The notes: a model not told the origin generated them from the letters alone. DNA of 56,601 bases from an uncultured Bacilli bacterium (GCA_947589495.1 CANQAK010000005.1:1-56601); one strand, 5' to 3'; shown: positions 1 through 11,695, counted from the first letter of the stretch. Numbers and translations are program-made.

Positions 1-257
1 ACATTTTGTATAAAAAGAAAAGCCTAATTTCAATAGAAATTAAACTTTTTTTATTTCTTCATCTGTCAAACTCGGGTTATAACATACAAAAAATAAAAAT
101 ACTATTTTGTTTAACATAAATTTTCCAAAAAAGATAAAAATAATACTAATGAATACTTTTTTCATATTCCTTGTTTTGTTTATAAAATAGTGATAGAATA
201 TTGTATTGAAATTTAATATATTATACTTTGTTGAATTTGTTGTAGATAGGAGGATTT

Positions 258-2210
258 ATGTTTAAATTAGTAAGTAATTATAAACCAAGTGGGGATCAAC
301 CAGAGGCAATTAAAGAATTAGTTGAAGGAATAAATAATAATAAAAAACATCAAGTTTTACTGGGTGCAACCGGTACTGGTAAAACTTTTACAATAGCTAA
401 TGTCATTAAAGAAGTTAATAAACCTACTCTAGTTCTTGCTCACAACAAAACTTTAGCAGGTCAACTTTATAGTGAGTTTAAAGAATTATTTCCAGAAAAT
501 CATGTTGAGTATTTTGTTTCCTATTATGATTACTACCAACCAGAAGCATATGTTCCATCAAGTGATACATATATTGAAAAAGATGCCTCTATTAATGATG
601 AAATAGATGAACTTAGACATAGCGCAACAAGTGCTTTAATTAACTACCGTGATGTAATTGTAGTAGCGTCTGTTTCATGTATATATGGTATTGGGGAAAA
701 AGATGAATATGAAAAAAATATGTTAGTTCTTAATATAGGAGATGAAACAAGTAGAAGTTATATTATTAATCATTTAGTTGATATGACATATGAAAGATGT
801 GATTTAGATTTTCACCGTGGAACATTTAGAGTTAGAGGAAATTCTATTGATATTATTCCAGTTAATGAAAAAGAATCAGGAATAAGAATTGAACTTGATG
901 GTGATATTGTTGAATCATTAACAGTATTTGATCCTTTAACGGGAGTTGTTAAAGAAGCAAAAAAAACTATTGTAATATCACCGGCATCTCACTTTGTTAC
1001 CAGTCCAGAAAAATTAGAAGAAGCTATTAAAAGAATTGAAAAAGAAAAAGAAGAAAGATTAAAATACTTTCATGAAAATGGCAAATTTATTGAAGAACAA
1101 AGATTAAGAGAAAGAGTTAATTATGATTTAGAAATGTTAAAAGAAACCGGATATTGTAACGGTGTAGAAAACTATTCAAGACACCTTGCTTTAAGGGGTG
1201 AAGGCGTTACACCAACCTGTTTAATTGATTTTATGCCTGAAGATTTTATGCTTGTAGTAGATGAATCTCATGTAACATTACCCCAAGTAAGAGGAATGTA
1301 TAATGGCGATAGAATGCGTAAACAAACTTTAGTAGACTATGGTTTTAGATTACCTAGTGCACTTGATAATAGACCTCTTAAATTTAATGAATTTGAAGAA
1401 AAAATTAACAATGTCATTTATGTATCCGCAACTCCAGGGGATTATGAATTAGAAAAATGTTCTCATGTAACTGAACAAATTATTCGTCCTACTGGACTTT
1501 TAGATCCACTTATTGAAGTTAGAAAAACTGAAGGACAAATTGATGATATAATTGGAGAAATAAATAAACGTATTGAATTAAATGAAAGAGTTTTAATTAC
1601 TACTTTAACGATCAGAATGAGTGAAGAATTAACTAATTATTTAAAAGAAATGAATATTAAAGTAGCATATTTACATAATGAAATTAAAACTTTAGAAAGA
1701 TTAAAAATAATTCACGATTTAAGATGTGGAATTTATGATGTTGTAGTAGGTATTAATCTTTTAAGAGAAGGAATAGATATTCCTGAAGTAAGTTTAATTT
1801 GTATTTTAGATGCTGATAAACAAGGATTTTTAAGAAGTGAAAGAAGTTTAATTCAAACAATTGGAAGATGTGCAAGAAACGCAAATGGTAAAGTAATTAT
1901 GTATGCTGATAATTACAGCGATGCTATGAATAAAGCAATTGAAGAAACTAAAAGAAGAAGAATTATTCAAGAAAAATACAATGAAGAACATAACATTACT
2001 CCTAAAACAATTAAAAAAGATATTAAAGATGTAATTAGTAATCAAATTAATACAGAAAGTAAAAAGAAAAAAGTTAGTAAAAAAGAAGCAATGGAAATGA
2101 TCCAAAAAATTGAAGAAGAAATGAGAGAAGCTGCTAAAAAATTAGATTTTGAAAGAGCAATGGAATTAAGAGATATTTTATTTGAACTTAAAGGAGATAT
2201 GAAAAAATGA
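258..2210 (+). CDS. uvrB: Excinuclease ABC subunit B
   Basis: 650 aa; [10 protein letters not shown] Walker [11 protein letters not shown] motif, C-terminal UVR motif ([13 protein letters not shown]); RBS aggagg-like upstream. Confidence 0.98.
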   Translation: MFKLVSNYKPSGDQPEAIKELVEGINNNKKHQVLLGATGTGKTFTIANVIKEVNKPTLVLAHNKTLAGQLYSEFKELFPENHVEYFVSYYDYYQPEAYVPSSDTYIEKDASINDEIDELRHSATSALINYRDVIVVASVSCIYGIGEKDEYEKNMLVLNIGDETSRSYIINHLVDMTYERCDLDFHRGTFRVRGNSIDIIPVNEKESGIRIELDGDIVESLTVFDPLTGVVKEAKKTIVISPASHFVTSPEKLEEAIKRIEKEKEERLKYFHENGKFIEEQRLRERVNYDLEMLKETGYCNGVENYSRHLALRGEGVTPTCLIDFMPEDFMLVVDESHVTLPQVRGMYNGDRMRKQTLVDYGFRLPSALDNRPLKFNEFEEKINNVIYVSATPGDYELEKCSHVTEQIIRPTGLLDPLIEVRKTEGQIDDIIGEINKRIELNERVLITTLTIRMSEELTNYLKEMNIKVAYLHNEIKTLERLKIIHDLRCGIYDVVVGINLLREGIDIPEVSLICILDADKQGFLRSERSLIQTIGRCARNANGKVIMYADNYSDAMNKAIEETKRRRIIQEKYNEEHNITPKTIKKDIKDVISNQINTESKKKKVSKKEAMEMIQKIEEEMREAAKKLDFERAMELRDILFELKGDMKK

Positions 2211-2959
2211 AAGCACTTATAACGGGAGCATCTTCTGGTATTGGAAGAGATATGGCTAGATATTTAGCTAGTAAAAATATAGATTTAATTTTAGTAGCAA
2301 GAAGAAAAAATAAATTAGAAAGTTTGGCTAAAGAATTAAATGTCAATGTTAAAATAATTAGTATTGATTTAAGTATTGAAAAAAATGTTTATAAATTATA
2401 TGAAGATTGTAAAAATGAAAATATTGATATTTTAATTAATGATGCGGGTTTTGGCTTATTTGGAGATTTTACCAAAACTGATTTAGATACTGAATTAAAA
2501 ATGATTGATGTAAATATTAAAGCATATCATATCTTAACTAAACTTTTTTTAAAAGATTTTGTAAATAAAAATAAAGGTTATATATTAAATGTATGTTCTT
2601 CAGCAGGATTTATGGCGGGCCCTCATCTAAATACTTATTATGCTACTAAAAATTATATTACCAAATTAACTATGGCCATAAATGAAGAACTTCGTGAACA
2701 AAAAAGTAATGTTAAAATTTGTGCTCTATGTCCTGGACCAACAAATACTGAATTTAATAAAGTAGCACATGGTACATTTAGTATTAAAGAATCTAGTAGT
2801 GAATATGTTGCTAAATATGGAATAGATAATATGTTTAAAGGAAAAATGATTATTATTCCTACTCTAAGAATGAAATTAGGAATATTTGGTTTAAGATTTA
2901 TTCCATATCGTTTACAATTAATTATATCTTCATTTATTCAACATAGAAAAACTAAATAA
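2207..2959 (+). CDS. Short-chain dehydrogenase/reductase (SDR)
   Basis: TGASSGIG N-terminal motif, NDAGFG, YYATKNY catalytic YxxxK; overlaps uvrB by 4 bp. Confidence 0.93.
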   Translation: MKALITGASSGIGRDMARYLASKNIDLILVARRKNKLESLAKELNVNVKIISIDLSIEKNVYKLYEDCKNENIDILINDAGFGLFGDFTKTDLDTELKMIDVNIKAYHILTKLFLKDFVNKNKGYILNVCSSAGFMAGPHLNTYYATKNYITKLTMAINEELREQKSNVKICALCPGPTNTEFNKVAHGTFSIKESSSEYVAKYGIDNMFKGKMIIIPTLRMKLGIFGLRFIPYRLQLIISSFIQHRKTK

Positions 2960-3001
2960 AAAAGTTATTATGAATTTTTATTTTCACAATAACTTTTTTT
3001 T
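2957..3001. terminator. Bidirectional terminator between SDR gene and cadA-like gene
   Basis: aaaaaagttatt ... aataactttttttt inverted repeat with A/T runs on both sides. Confidence 0.75.
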
Positions 3002-5031
3002 AATATTCTTGTTGTATTTAATATTGTTAATAAAGTTACTCCAGTATCAGCAAAAACTGCTTGCCACATAGTTGCAATACCTATTGCACTTAGTATTAAT
3101 ACCAAAATTTTAACAGTAAATGCAAATATTAAATTTTGTTTAATTATTTTATCGGTTTTATGAGATATTTTTAATAATACCAATAAACTATTTAAATTAT
3201 CATTCATAATTACAACATCACTTGCTTCAATTGCAGAAGCACTTCCAATATTTCCCATAGAAATACCTACTTTAGCAATTCTTAATGCGGGAGCATCATT
3301 TACTCCATCTCCAACAAAAGCAACATTGCCATTATATTTTTTAATTTCTTTTTCTAAAAGATTAAATTTATCTTTAGGAAGTAATTCATAAGAAACATCT
3401 TTAATACCTACTTTTTTAGCAATATCTAAAGCAATACTTTTACTATCTCCCGTAAACATTTTAACATTAATACCCATGCTATTTAATTTTTCTATTGTTT
3501 CTTTAGCATTTTCTTTTATACCATCTATTAAGAGTAATTTAGAAATTATTTCATTATTAATACTTAGAAAAATTCCCGGAATATTATTTTCATAATTACA
3601 GAATTTGGCAGAACCAATTTTTATTTTATCATCATCTATTTTAAAACTAATACCATTACCTTCAATTTCTTTAAAATTTCTAACTTTAAATTTTTCTTTT
3701 ACTTTGCATAATTTTAAAATTGATTTAGCAATTGGATGATTAGATAATTCTTCTCCACTAACATAATATTTTAAAATCTCTTCTTTTTTATATTTATTAT
3801 TATAAATTTCTAAAGAATAATTTAAATTTTCATTATTAGTAATAGTACCTGTTTTATCAAATATAATTTCTTTGATAGTTCTAATGCCTTCAAGATAATC
3901 ACTACCTTTAATTAAAATTCCATTATTACTAGAAGCTCCAATACCTGAAAAATAAGCAAGAGGAACTGATATAGCAATAGCACAAGGACAAGAAACTACT
4001 AAAAATACTAAGGCTCTATATAAAGAATCACTAAAAGTTATACCAGGGACTAAAGGAAGAAGTAATGCGATTAAAATAGCTAATAATAAAATAATGGGAG
4101 TATATATTCTGGCTGCTTTAGATACAAATTTTTCTGTTTTAGCTTTTTTATCAGAAGCATTTTCTACTAAAGATAATATTTGAGCAACTGTACTATTTTC
4201 ATATAATTTAGTAACTTTCATAGTAATTAATCCATCAGTATTAATAGATCCTGAAAGTATTTCATCACCTACATTTACTTCAGATAAAATGCTTTCTCCA
4301 GTTAAGGCCTTTTTATCTAAAAGCCCATGACCTTCAATTACTTTACCATCTAATGGAACTTTTTCACCTTTTTTTATTACTATGATATCATTTATTTTTA
4401 CTTCAGTAGGATTTGTTCTTAACAAATCCCCATTAACTTTTAAATTAGCATATTCTGGTTTAATATCCATTAAATCTCCAATTGATTTTCGAGTATTATT
4501 AACTGCTAATCCTTCTAAAATTTTACCTATTTCATATAAAATAATAACCATTAATCCTTCATGAATATTATTAGTAAAATATGCACCAATACAGGAAATA
4601 GATACTAATAAATTTTCATCAATATTAAATCCTTTAATAAGCATAGTAATCGCTTTTTTTAATACTCTTTCCAATAATACTAAATAAGCAATTATAATTA
4701 AAATATTATGTATTAAAGAATTTTTTATAAATATTGATAATATAAAACAAATAATTCCTACTGCTAATCTAATAACATCAAATAACAATTTATTTTTATA
4801 TGTATTTTCATCTTGACTATATACTAATGTATCTGGTTCTACACTATGAACGATCTCTTTAACTAATTCTTTAACTCCATTTTTTAAAGGTGTTTCTATT
4901 ACTAAACTTAAATTAGCAAAATTAACACTGGCTTTATTAATATTTTCATTTTTATTTAAAGCATTTTCTATTTTTTTAGCACAATTAGCACAATCAAGAT
5001 TACTCAATTTAAATTTATATTTATAATTCAT
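2968..5031 (-). CDS. cadA: Heavy-metal translocating P-type ATPase (Cd/Zn/Pb type)
   Basis: HMA-like N-terminus (LDCANCAKKIENAL), CPC metal site (SCPCAIAISVP), DKTGTIT, GDGVNDAPAL. Confidence 0.93.
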   Translation of the reverse strand: MNYKYKFKLSNLDCANCAKKIENALNKNENINKASVNFANLSLVIETPLKNGVKELVKEIVHSVEPDTLVYSQDENTYKNKLLFDVIRLAVGIICFILSIFIKNSLIHNILIIIAYLVLLERVLKKAITMLIKGFNIDENLLVSISCIGAYFTNNIHEGLMVIILYEIGKILEGLAVNNTRKSIGDLMDIKPEYANLKVNGDLLRTNPTEVKINDIIVIKKGEKVPLDGKVIEGHGLLDKKALTGESILSEVNVGDEILSGSINTDGLITMKVTKLYENSTVAQILSLVENASDKKAKTEKFVSKAARIYTPIILLLAILIALLLPLVPGITFSDSLYRALVFLVVSCPCAIAISVPLAYFSGIGASSNNGILIKGSDYLEGIRTIKEIIFDKTGTITNNENLNYSLEIYNNKYKKEEILKYYVSGEELSNHPIAKSILKLCKVKEKFKVRNFKEIEGNGISFKIDDDKIKIGSAKFCNYENNIPGIFLSINNEIISKLLLIDGIKENAKETIEKLNSMGINVKMFTGDSKSIALDIAKKVGIKDVSYELLPKDKFNLLEKEIKKYNGNVAFVGDGVNDAPALRIAKVGISMGNIGSASAIEASDVVIMNDNLNSLLVLLKISHKTDKIIKQNLIFAFTVKILVLILSAIGIATMWQAVFADTGVTLLTILNTTRILKKSYCENKNS

Positions 5032-5314
5032 TTATATGTTCACATCCTAACAAAAATATTTTTTTTACATGATCATCAGACAAAGAATAAATAATACAAT
5101 TACCTTCTTTTCTATATTTAACTAACTTAGCTTGTTTTAAAATTCGTAACTGATGAGAAACTGCCGATTGACTAATATTAATTTTACTAGCAATATCACA
5201 AACACATAACTCATTTTGTAATAAAACATTAATTATTTTTATTCTAGTTGAATCTCCAAATATTTTAAATAACTCAGCAATATCTATTGTTAAATCATCA
5301 TCCAATAAATTCAA
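5021..5314 (-). CDS. ArsR/SmtB family metal-responsive repressor (CadC-like)
   Basis: 97 aa, ELCVCDIA metal-site motif, winged HTH SQSAVSHQLRILKQAKLV; overlaps the ATPase start by 11 bp. Confidence 0.92.
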   Translation of the reverse strand: MNLLDDDLTIDIAELFKIFGDSTRIKIINVLLQNELCVCDIASKINISQSAVSHQLRILKQAKLVKYRKEGNCIIYSLSDDHVKKIFLLGCEHINEL

Positions 5315-5332
5315 TTAAATCACTCCCATATT

Positions 5333-5358
5333 TATATATGAATAGATGTTCATATATA
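5333..5358. promoter_or_regulatory. Candidate ArsR/CadC operator
   Basis: Perfect palindrome TATATATGAA-TAGATG-TTCATATATA just upstream of the arsR-type start; matches the general ArsR/SmtB ATATGAA..TTCATAT operator form. Confidence 0.8.
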
Positions 5359-5416
5359 AATATATTAGCATACTTTATATTAAATGTCTACAATAAAAAA
5401 ATGTGCTACTTACACA

Positions 5417-7114
5417 TTATTTTAAATTTTCTTTAATATATTCTTTAACAAAAGTTACTGCTTCTTTAACTTGTTTTTCTTCAAAATCTTTTTTAGTTCT
5501 TAATTTTACTTCCACAATATCATTTTCTATTTTACTACCCACAGTAATACGAATTGGAATACCTATTAAATCCATATCTTTAAATTTAATTCCTACTCTT
5601 TCATCACGGTCATCAAGTAATACTTCAATTCCTAATTTAGTTAATTCATCATATATTTCGTTTGCTTTTTCACATGATTTTTCATCTTTAATATTAACAA
5701 TAACTATACATACTTGAAAAGGTGCAATATTTAGAGGTAAAATAATTCCATTTTCATCATTATTTTGTTCGATAATACTAGCTAAAATTCTACCCACACC
5801 AATTCCATAACTACCCATTATAACTGGTTTAGATAAATTTTTTTCATCAAGATAAGTTAACCCTAAGGCTTCAGAATATTTTGTACCTAATTTAAATAAA
5901 TTACCTATTTCTATACCTTTTTTAAAATATAATGAACCACCACATTTTGGACAAATATCATTTTCTTTGACATTAACAATATCCCCCACTACATCATATT
6001 TAAAATCTTTTAAATTAACGTTAATATAGTGTTTACCTTCAATATTTGCTCCACAGCAAAAATTCTTCATATTTAATATTTCTTTATCAATAACAATTTT
6101 CGTATTTAAATTGATAGGGCCAGTAAAACCTGCAACAGCATTACTTTTACTAATTAATTTATCAGTTGCAAAAGATATTTCATTAACCCCTAAAAGTTTA
6201 CAGGCCTTTGTTTCATTAAATTCTCTATCCCCTCTTATAAAGAAAACAACTAATTCTGAAGATACATTCATAAGTAATGCTTTTACTGTATCTTTAATGC
6301 TTATTTTTAAATAATCACAAACTTCTTCAATTGTTTTCTTATTTGGAGTATCAACTAATTCTAGTTTTTTTTCTTCTTGATTATTTTTTTCATTAGATAT
6401 AACTTCAGATACTTCAAGATTGGATGCATAATCACATTTATCACATAATACTAAACAATCTTCCCCTATATCAGTTACTGCTTGATATTCTTCAGATAAA
6501 CTTCCTCCCATAACACCAGTATCAGCTTTAACTATTTTATAATTTATTTGTAATCTATTATAGATATTGTTATAAGCATCTTTCATTTTATGATAAGATA
6601 AATCTAATCCTTCTTCATCTTTATCAAAAGAATAAGCATCTTTCATAATAAATTCTCTTACTCTAATTAAACCATATCTAGGTCTTGGTTCATCACGAAA
6701 TTTATCAGCTTGTTGGTATAAAGTAAAAGGTAAATCTTTATAACTTTTAACCATTGATTTTGCAGCAATTGTAAATAATTCTTCATGAGTTGGTCCTAAT
6801 ACATAAGGTTTATCAAATCTATCTTTTAAATTAAACATACTATTTCCTAGTAATTTAGTTCTACCACAAACTTCATAATATTCAGTAGGTATTAAACTAG
6901 GCATTAATAATTCTAAAGCTCCAGCATTATCCATTTCTTCTTTAACAATTTTTTTAATTTTATCTAATATTCTTAGTCCAAGAGGTAAATACATATAAAT
7001 ACCTGCACCAACTTTTTTAATCATTCCTGCTCTTACTAATAAATTACCACTTATACTTTCTTCATCTTTAGCATCTTCTCTTAAAGTATAAAAATAACTC
7101 CCTTTAAGTTTCAT
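5417..7114 (-). CDS. proS: Prolyl-tRNA synthetase
   Basis: 565 aa bacterial-type ProRS; GPTHEE, FRDEPRPRYGLIRVREFIMKDAYSF, GSYGIGVGR motifs. Confidence 0.98.
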   Translation of the reverse strand: MKLKGSYFYTLREDAKDEESISGNLLVRAGMIKKVGAGIYMYLPLGLRILDKIKKIVKEEMDNAGALELLMPSLIPTEYYEVCGRTKLLGNSMFNLKDRFDKPYVLGPTHEELFTIAAKSMVKSYKDLPFTLYQQADKFRDEPRPRYGLIRVREFIMKDAYSFDKDEEGLDLSYHKMKDAYNNIYNRLQINYKIVKADTGVMGGSLSEEYQAVTDIGEDCLVLCDKCDYASNLEVSEVISNEKNNQEEKKLELVDTPNKKTIEEVCDYLKISIKDTVKALLMNVSSELVVFFIRGDREFNETKACKLLGVNEISFATDKLISKSNAVAGFTGPINLNTKIVIDKEILNMKNFCCGANIEGKHYINVNLKDFKYDVVGDIVNVKENDICPKCGGSLYFKKGIEIGNLFKLGTKYSEALGLTYLDEKNLSKPVIMGSYGIGVGRILASIIEQNNDENGIILPLNIAPFQVCIVIVNIKDEKSCEKANEIYDELTKLGIEVLLDDRDERVGIKFKDMDLIGIPIRITVGSKIENDIVEVKLRTKKDFEEKQVKEAVTFVKEYIKENLK

Positions 7115-7209
7115 ATTACTTGCCTCTTTTCTAATACATATTATAATCTACAAAATGTTTTAAGTCTAGTTAAATGATATTAAAAAACACACCACTACAG
7201 TGTGTTAAA

Positions 7210-8223
7210 TTATTTATTTGGATCTACTAAAATTTTAATTGAATCAGATTCTCCACTATAAAGTTCTTCATAAGACTTTCCTACTTCTTCTAAACTTACT
7301 GTTTTAGAAACAAATTTTAATACTTCTACTTCTTTATTAGCTATCATACTAATACATTTAGCAAATTCTGCTTTAGTATAAGCAATTGCTCCAATAACAG
7401 TTATCTCTTTCATAACTGTTTCTATAGTAGCTAAATTTATCGGTGTCATTGAAACACCAACAAGTATTACTGTACCTCCAGCTTTCACTAAAGACATAGC
7501 ACTGTTAACTGCTGGAGTATTTCCACAACATTCTATAACTTTATCAAATTTACTGTTATAATCAGCCATAACTTTTTCATCTTTAGCATCAATCCATTCA
7601 TCAGCAACCCCTAAACTGACAGCTTTTTCTCCCCGTCTTTCATTAGTTTCTGATACAACTACTTTACTAGCACCACTTCTTTTCGCAAACATAGCAGATA
7701 CTAAACCAATAATACCTCCACCAATTACTAAGACATTATCGCCAACATCAATATTAGCTAAATTAATTGCATGATAACCAACTGCAGTTGGTTCTACTAA
7801 AGCTCCTTCTTCATAACTCATATTATCTGGTAATTTTAAAACCATATCACTACGAACTTTAAGTTGTGGCGCAAGCCCTCCCGGATTATCTAAAGAAAGC
7901 CCACTTGCATGTAACCATGTATCATGACAATAATGAATATTACCAGTTAAACACGCCTCACATTCACCACAAGGTGAAATTGGTAACGCTGTTACTCTAT
8001 CTCCTACTTTTAAATCTTCTCTTCCACCATTATCTAAAACTTCTCCAGCATATTCATGTCCCATAACCAAACCAACAGGTTGTCCTAACTCCCAATAATG
8101 AATATCTGAACCACAAATACCCGTTTTCTTAACTTTAATTAATACTTTTCCTTCTTCTTTTTCTGGTTCATTTATTTCTTTAATTTCAAATTCTTTTTTT
8201 CCTTTAATTGCTACACTTTTCAT
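7210..8223 (-). CDS. Zinc-dependent alcohol/polyol dehydrogenase (MDR family)
   Basis: GHEYAGEV, CGECEACLTGNIHYC structural Zn motif, NAD-binding GGGIIG. Confidence 0.9.
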   Translation of the reverse strand: MKSVAIKGKKEFEIKEINEPEKEEGKVLIKVKKTGICGSDIHYWELGQPVGLVMGHEYAGEVLDNGGREDLKVGDRVTALPISPCGECEACLTGNIHYCHDTWLHASGLSLDNPGGLAPQLKVRSDMVLKLPDNMSYEEGALVEPTAVGYHAINLANIDVGDNVLVIGGGIIGLVSAMFAKRSGASKVVVSETNERRGEKAVSLGVADEWIDAKDEKVMADYNSKFDKVIECCGNTPAVNSAMSLVKAGGTVILVGVSMTPINLATIETVMKEITVIGAIAYTKAEFAKCISMIANKEVEVLKFVSKTVSLEEVGKSYEELYSGESDSIKILVDPNK

Positions 8224-8291
8224 AAATCCTCCTTATTCTTATTATACCAAACAAATTCTTTATTATAAATTAATTTACAAAATTTTGACAT

Positions 8292-9482
8292 TTATTTATA
8301 CATAATATCTATATCAACATCTCCATTAATTCCATCGATATGTCCATTATTGCAAAGTTGCCATATTTGATAATCACCTTCATAATTAGTTTTAGATGTA
8401 TAATGAGCAAGCCAAACAGGAAATTCTTTTTTATTTGTCCAAATAGTTTCTAAATAAAATTTACTACTATAAAGCATTCCTTCATAACCTTTTTTCTTAA
8501 TTCTATCCATAAAATTATCAGCAATTTCATTTATTTCATGAAAACTAATTTTATAACTATTCCATTTTGTCCAATTTTCCCAATCAAATACTATTGGTAA
8601 ATCTATTTTTTTACCATCTAACTTTTTAATAACCCAATTAGCTTGTTTAATAGCTTCCTTCGAACTAGTTGCTATACTATAAAGATATACTCCTACTTTA
8701 AGTCCAGCTTTTTTAGCATTCTCATAATTTTGTTCAAAATATGCATCCATACTTAAATCCCCTAAGGCTTCTTTTTGGACACCTATTCTCATCATTACAA
8801 AGGAAGCCCCGGCATTCTTTACCTTTTCAAAATCAATATTTTCTTGCCATTTAGATACATCAATTCCAAATTCATTATTATCTGTTTTATATTCATTTAT
8901 TACATCTGCAAATTCTTTTTTAGGTGCTTCTTCAGGCGTACTAGGTTTTGAATTATTATCTTTTTTTGGTTTTTCAATAACATTAACGGTCACATTAACT
9001 TCTTTTTTATTATTACTACTATCACTTAAAGTATATAAAAGTTTATAAGTCCCAGCTTTATTTAAATCATATTCTCCAGTGATTTCACATTTAACATCCC
9101 CCGTATAATTATCGCCATAAGTAATTAAGTTACATAAGTCCCCTTCATAACCTACATACACCGTTTTATTTGTACCACTAAAAACTTTAGGCATTTCTCC
9201 GTCAATCACATTCAACACATAATTATAAACATAATTTTTTTTATCTTTTTTAAAATATACTTTTAATTTTTTTTCTCCTAAACTATTTGTATCAATTTTA
9301 TAATTTTCACTAATTACTTTAACATCACTTTGAAGAGTCATAATATCTTTTAAATAAGTATCACTATAAACAGGAACACTATTAACTATAATACTAATAT
9401 TATCATTTGTTTTATCTTCATAAGTTTTTCCTTCACAACCAGTAATAATTAAACTTGCTAACAAAATAAAAATCCATTTCAT
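8292..9482 (-). CDS. Lipoprotein with Ig-like region and GH25 (lysozyme-type) catalytic domain
   Basis: Lipobox IITGC after MKWIFILLASL; FGIDVSKWQENIDFEKVKNAGASFVMMRIG, DWENW and WQ motifs of GH25. Start moved from ORF-track 9509 to the RBS-preceded ATG. Confidence 0.9.
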   Translation of the reverse strand: MKWIFILLASLIITGCEGKTYEDKTNDNISIIVNSVPVYSDTYLKDIMTLQSDVKVISENYKIDTNSLGEKKLKVYFKKDKKNYVYNYVLNVIDGEMPKVFSGTNKTVYVGYEGDLCNLITYGDNYTGDVKCEITGEYDLNKAGTYKLLYTLSDSSNNKKEVNVTVNVIEKPKKDNNSKPSTPEEAPKKEFADVINEYKTDNNEFGIDVSKWQENIDFEKVKNAGASFVMMRIGVQKEALGDLSMDAYFEQNYENAKKAGLKVGVYLYSIATSSKEAIKQANWVIKKLDGKKIDLPIVFDWENWTKWNSYKISFHEINEIADNFMDRIKKKGYEGMLYSSKFYLETIWTNKKEFPVWLAHYTSKTNYEGDYQIWQLCNNGHIDGINGDVDIDIMYK

Positions 9483-9578
9483 AAAAAACCTCACAAAAAG
9501 ATTATACAATAAAATTATATGTACACCAATAAATTTTTAATATTATGCACAAAAAAAGATGTTTAATAACTAAACACC

Positions 9579-9866
9579 TTATAAATATTCAACAACTTTA
9601 ATATTTTTTTGAAGCTTCTCAATTAAATCCTCTGGTTCATATTTAGAAAACACTTCGACAAAATTACTATGATCCATTAAAAACATATCATAATATTCTA
9701 AGAAAATTTGTTGATAATTAGTTACTCCTAGTTCTTTTAAATAATCAATATTTGCACTTACTAATTTTTTGCTTTTTTTAATAGCATCAATTAATTTTTT
9801 AGGAGAATTATTTAAAAATTCAGCAATCTCTTCTTTATTAAAATCATATTTTTCTAAAAATTTCAT
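9579..9866 (-). CDS. Hypothetical protein, possible mTERF-like helical repeat
   Basis: 95 aa; YDFNKEEIAEFLNNSPKKLIDAIKKSKKLVSANIDYLKELGVTNYQQIF resembles mTERF repeat pattern. Confidence 0.6.
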   Translation of the reverse strand: MKFLEKYDFNKEEIAEFLNNSPKKLIDAIKKSKKLVSANIDYLKELGVTNYQQIFLEYYDMFLMDHSNFVEVFSKYEPEDLIEKLQKNIKVVEYL

Positions 9867-10564
9867 GCTGCTCTACCTCTTCCTATTTCAAATTGTTCAT
9901 CAGGAATATCATTTATACCAACATATCCCATATCATTATTCATATTTTTTAAACTATCAAGTTCTGCTAATTCTCTTTCTAAATCTGCTCTTATTGCATT
10001 AAAACTAGTTTTTTCAGCTTCAATTTTTTCCATATCTTCATGAGCTTTTCTATATTCATTTATATCAACAATATTATTATTAATAGTATCGGCCTCATTT
10101 TGAATAGCAGGTTCAACAGTAATAATTTCTTTATTTAAAGTCTCTTTATTATCTACTGTCATATCTTTATTAAATTCTTGTTGCCAAGCTTTACTGCTAA
10201 AAAGAAATGGTTCATAAGTTCCATCTTCTTTTTTGTAAGGTTTACCTATTTGAATACAATAATTAATTTTTTTATAAATATCTATAACATTACGATTAAT
10301 CATTGAAGGATTTTGTCTATAAATATCTGATTCATGTATTTCTTCTAAAATAGCAAATTTCTTTTCAATTTCTGCTAAACCATTACCAAAAATAGTAAGT
10401 TCATGAGCTTTAGTAATTGTAACATTTTTTGAAGTTAAAAATTTAAGAATATCTTTTATCTCTTCTGTACTTACTAAAGATAATGAAACAGCATGTTTCT
10501 CTATTGCTCTTCTTCTTTCTTCTTCACTAAAATTAAATAATTCTAATTTTTCTTTTAAATCCAT
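9863..10564 (-). CDS. Hypothetical protein
   Basis: 233 aa, 4 bp overlap with downstream gene, shares FxFSEEERR opening with neighbouring ORF (FDFNEDERR). Confidence 0.7.
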   Translation of the reverse strand: MDLKEKLELFNFSEEERRRAIEKHAVSLSLVSTEEIKDILKFLTSKNVTITKAHELTIFGNGLAEIEKKFAILEEIHESDIYRQNPSMINRNVIDIYKKINYCIQIGKPYKKEDGTYEPFLFSSKAWQQEFNKDMTVDNKETLNKEIITVEPAIQNEADTINNNIVDINEYRKAHEDMEKIEAEKTSFNAIRADLERELAELDSLKNMNNDMGYVGINDIPDEQFEIGRGRAA

Positions 10565-10573
10565 ATTAACCTC

Positions 10574-11695
10574 CTAATATGCCATTAATGGAACTTTTTT
10601 AGGATCAAGTCCACTACTTCTTAATTTATTAATCGTATCGTCTAAATCATTTTTATTATATTTTATTAGAATTCCTGGATTTAAGTAAATGTCCAAAGGT
10701 TCTTTTCCAATTTCAATTAATTTATTAATTTTTTGTTCAAATTCTTTATCATATAATAATTCAACATTATCTATAAATAAATCTAAATTAATTTTATTAT
10801 TTTTTGCATATTCTACATTATTCTTTAAAACATTTACACTATAATTTGCTAATACTTTATCTAAATCATTACTTGTAAATTCCAAATGATCAAATCCTAA
10901 ATCTGTAAGAAGTTCAATTAACTCATCTTTCGGTGATTTTACTTCTTCTACTTCTTCATATGAATTATCTTTTACTTCTTCTTCTTTATTTTGAACATTT
11001 TCCTTTGCTTCTTGGAACACCTCAGAAATACTCATTCCCGGATGGGCAGCATTTTTTAATTTATTTTCATAATCGTATAAAGCATCTTCAGGGAACATCA
11101 TAATTTTAGCAGCTTCTCTACGTTCATCTTCATTAAAATCAAATTTTTCAAGTAAACTTGTTATTGAATCTCTAGTAATATTGATATTACCATTTAAAGC
11201 TAATTCAAAGTATTCATTTAATCTTTCTTGATTTTCAATAGCTTCATCTTTTCTAATTGCTAACTCTTCAATTGTAGCAATTGCTGTATTCATTTCAGCT
11301 TCTACCTTAACAAGTTCATCTTTAGCACTTTTTTTCTCTTCTTGAACTTTCTCAATTGTTTTAGGAAGCAATCTATTAACTTCTTCACTTAATCTATCTG
11401 GATTAAAATCAACTTTTAATTTTTCTAAAACAATCTTAAAATCATCAGTTTTAATATGACTTAAAGCATTAACAAGTTTTTCTCCTTCTTCAGCTAAAAC
11501 TCTTTCTTCCTCTGTTAAATTTTCTATTTTTTCTTGTAATGTAGTTTTTTCACTAGAAGTTCTTTCTTTAGTTTTAGTAGCAATATCTTTTTCTTGTTTC
11601 ATTTTTGCTAATATAACACTATCTTCGCCACGCAAATTATATAATTTATCTAATAGTCTTGTTATCTCTGCAGTTAACATTTTCATTAGAATCAC
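10574..11695 (-). CDS. Hypothetical coiled-coil protein with C-terminal helical-repeat-like region
   Basis: 373 aa; coiled-coil N-half, C-half LGFDHLEFTSNDLDKVLANYSVNVLKNNVEYAKNNKI. Confidence 0.7.
   Translation of the reverse strand: MILMKMLTAEITRLLDKLYNLRGEDSVILAKMKQEKDIATKTKERTSSEKTTLQEKIENLTEEERVLAEEGEKLVNALSHIKTDDFKIVLEKLKVDFNPDRLSEEVNRLLPKTIEKVQEEKKSAKDELVKVEAEMNTAIATIEELAIRKDEAIENQERLNEYFELALNGNINITRDSITSLLEKFDFNEDERREAAKIMMFPEDALYDYENKLKNAAHPGMSISEVFQEAKENVQNKEEEVKDNSYEEVEEVKSPKDELIELLTDLGFDHLEFTSNDLDKVLANYSVNVLKNNVEYAKNNKINLDLFIDNVELLYDKEFEQKINKLIEIGKEPLDIYLNPGILIKYNKNDLDDTINKLRSSGLDPKKVPLMAY

Noticed and set aside
1848-2105. Minus-strand ORF inside uvrB (and similar antisense ORFs at 4382, 5403, 6111, 7866, 9769, 13157, 13849, 20523, 23914, 31168, 34629, 37767, 39079, 39380, 39743, 45819, 47740)
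   Set aside because: Fully or largely antisense to well-supported genes, no independent support.
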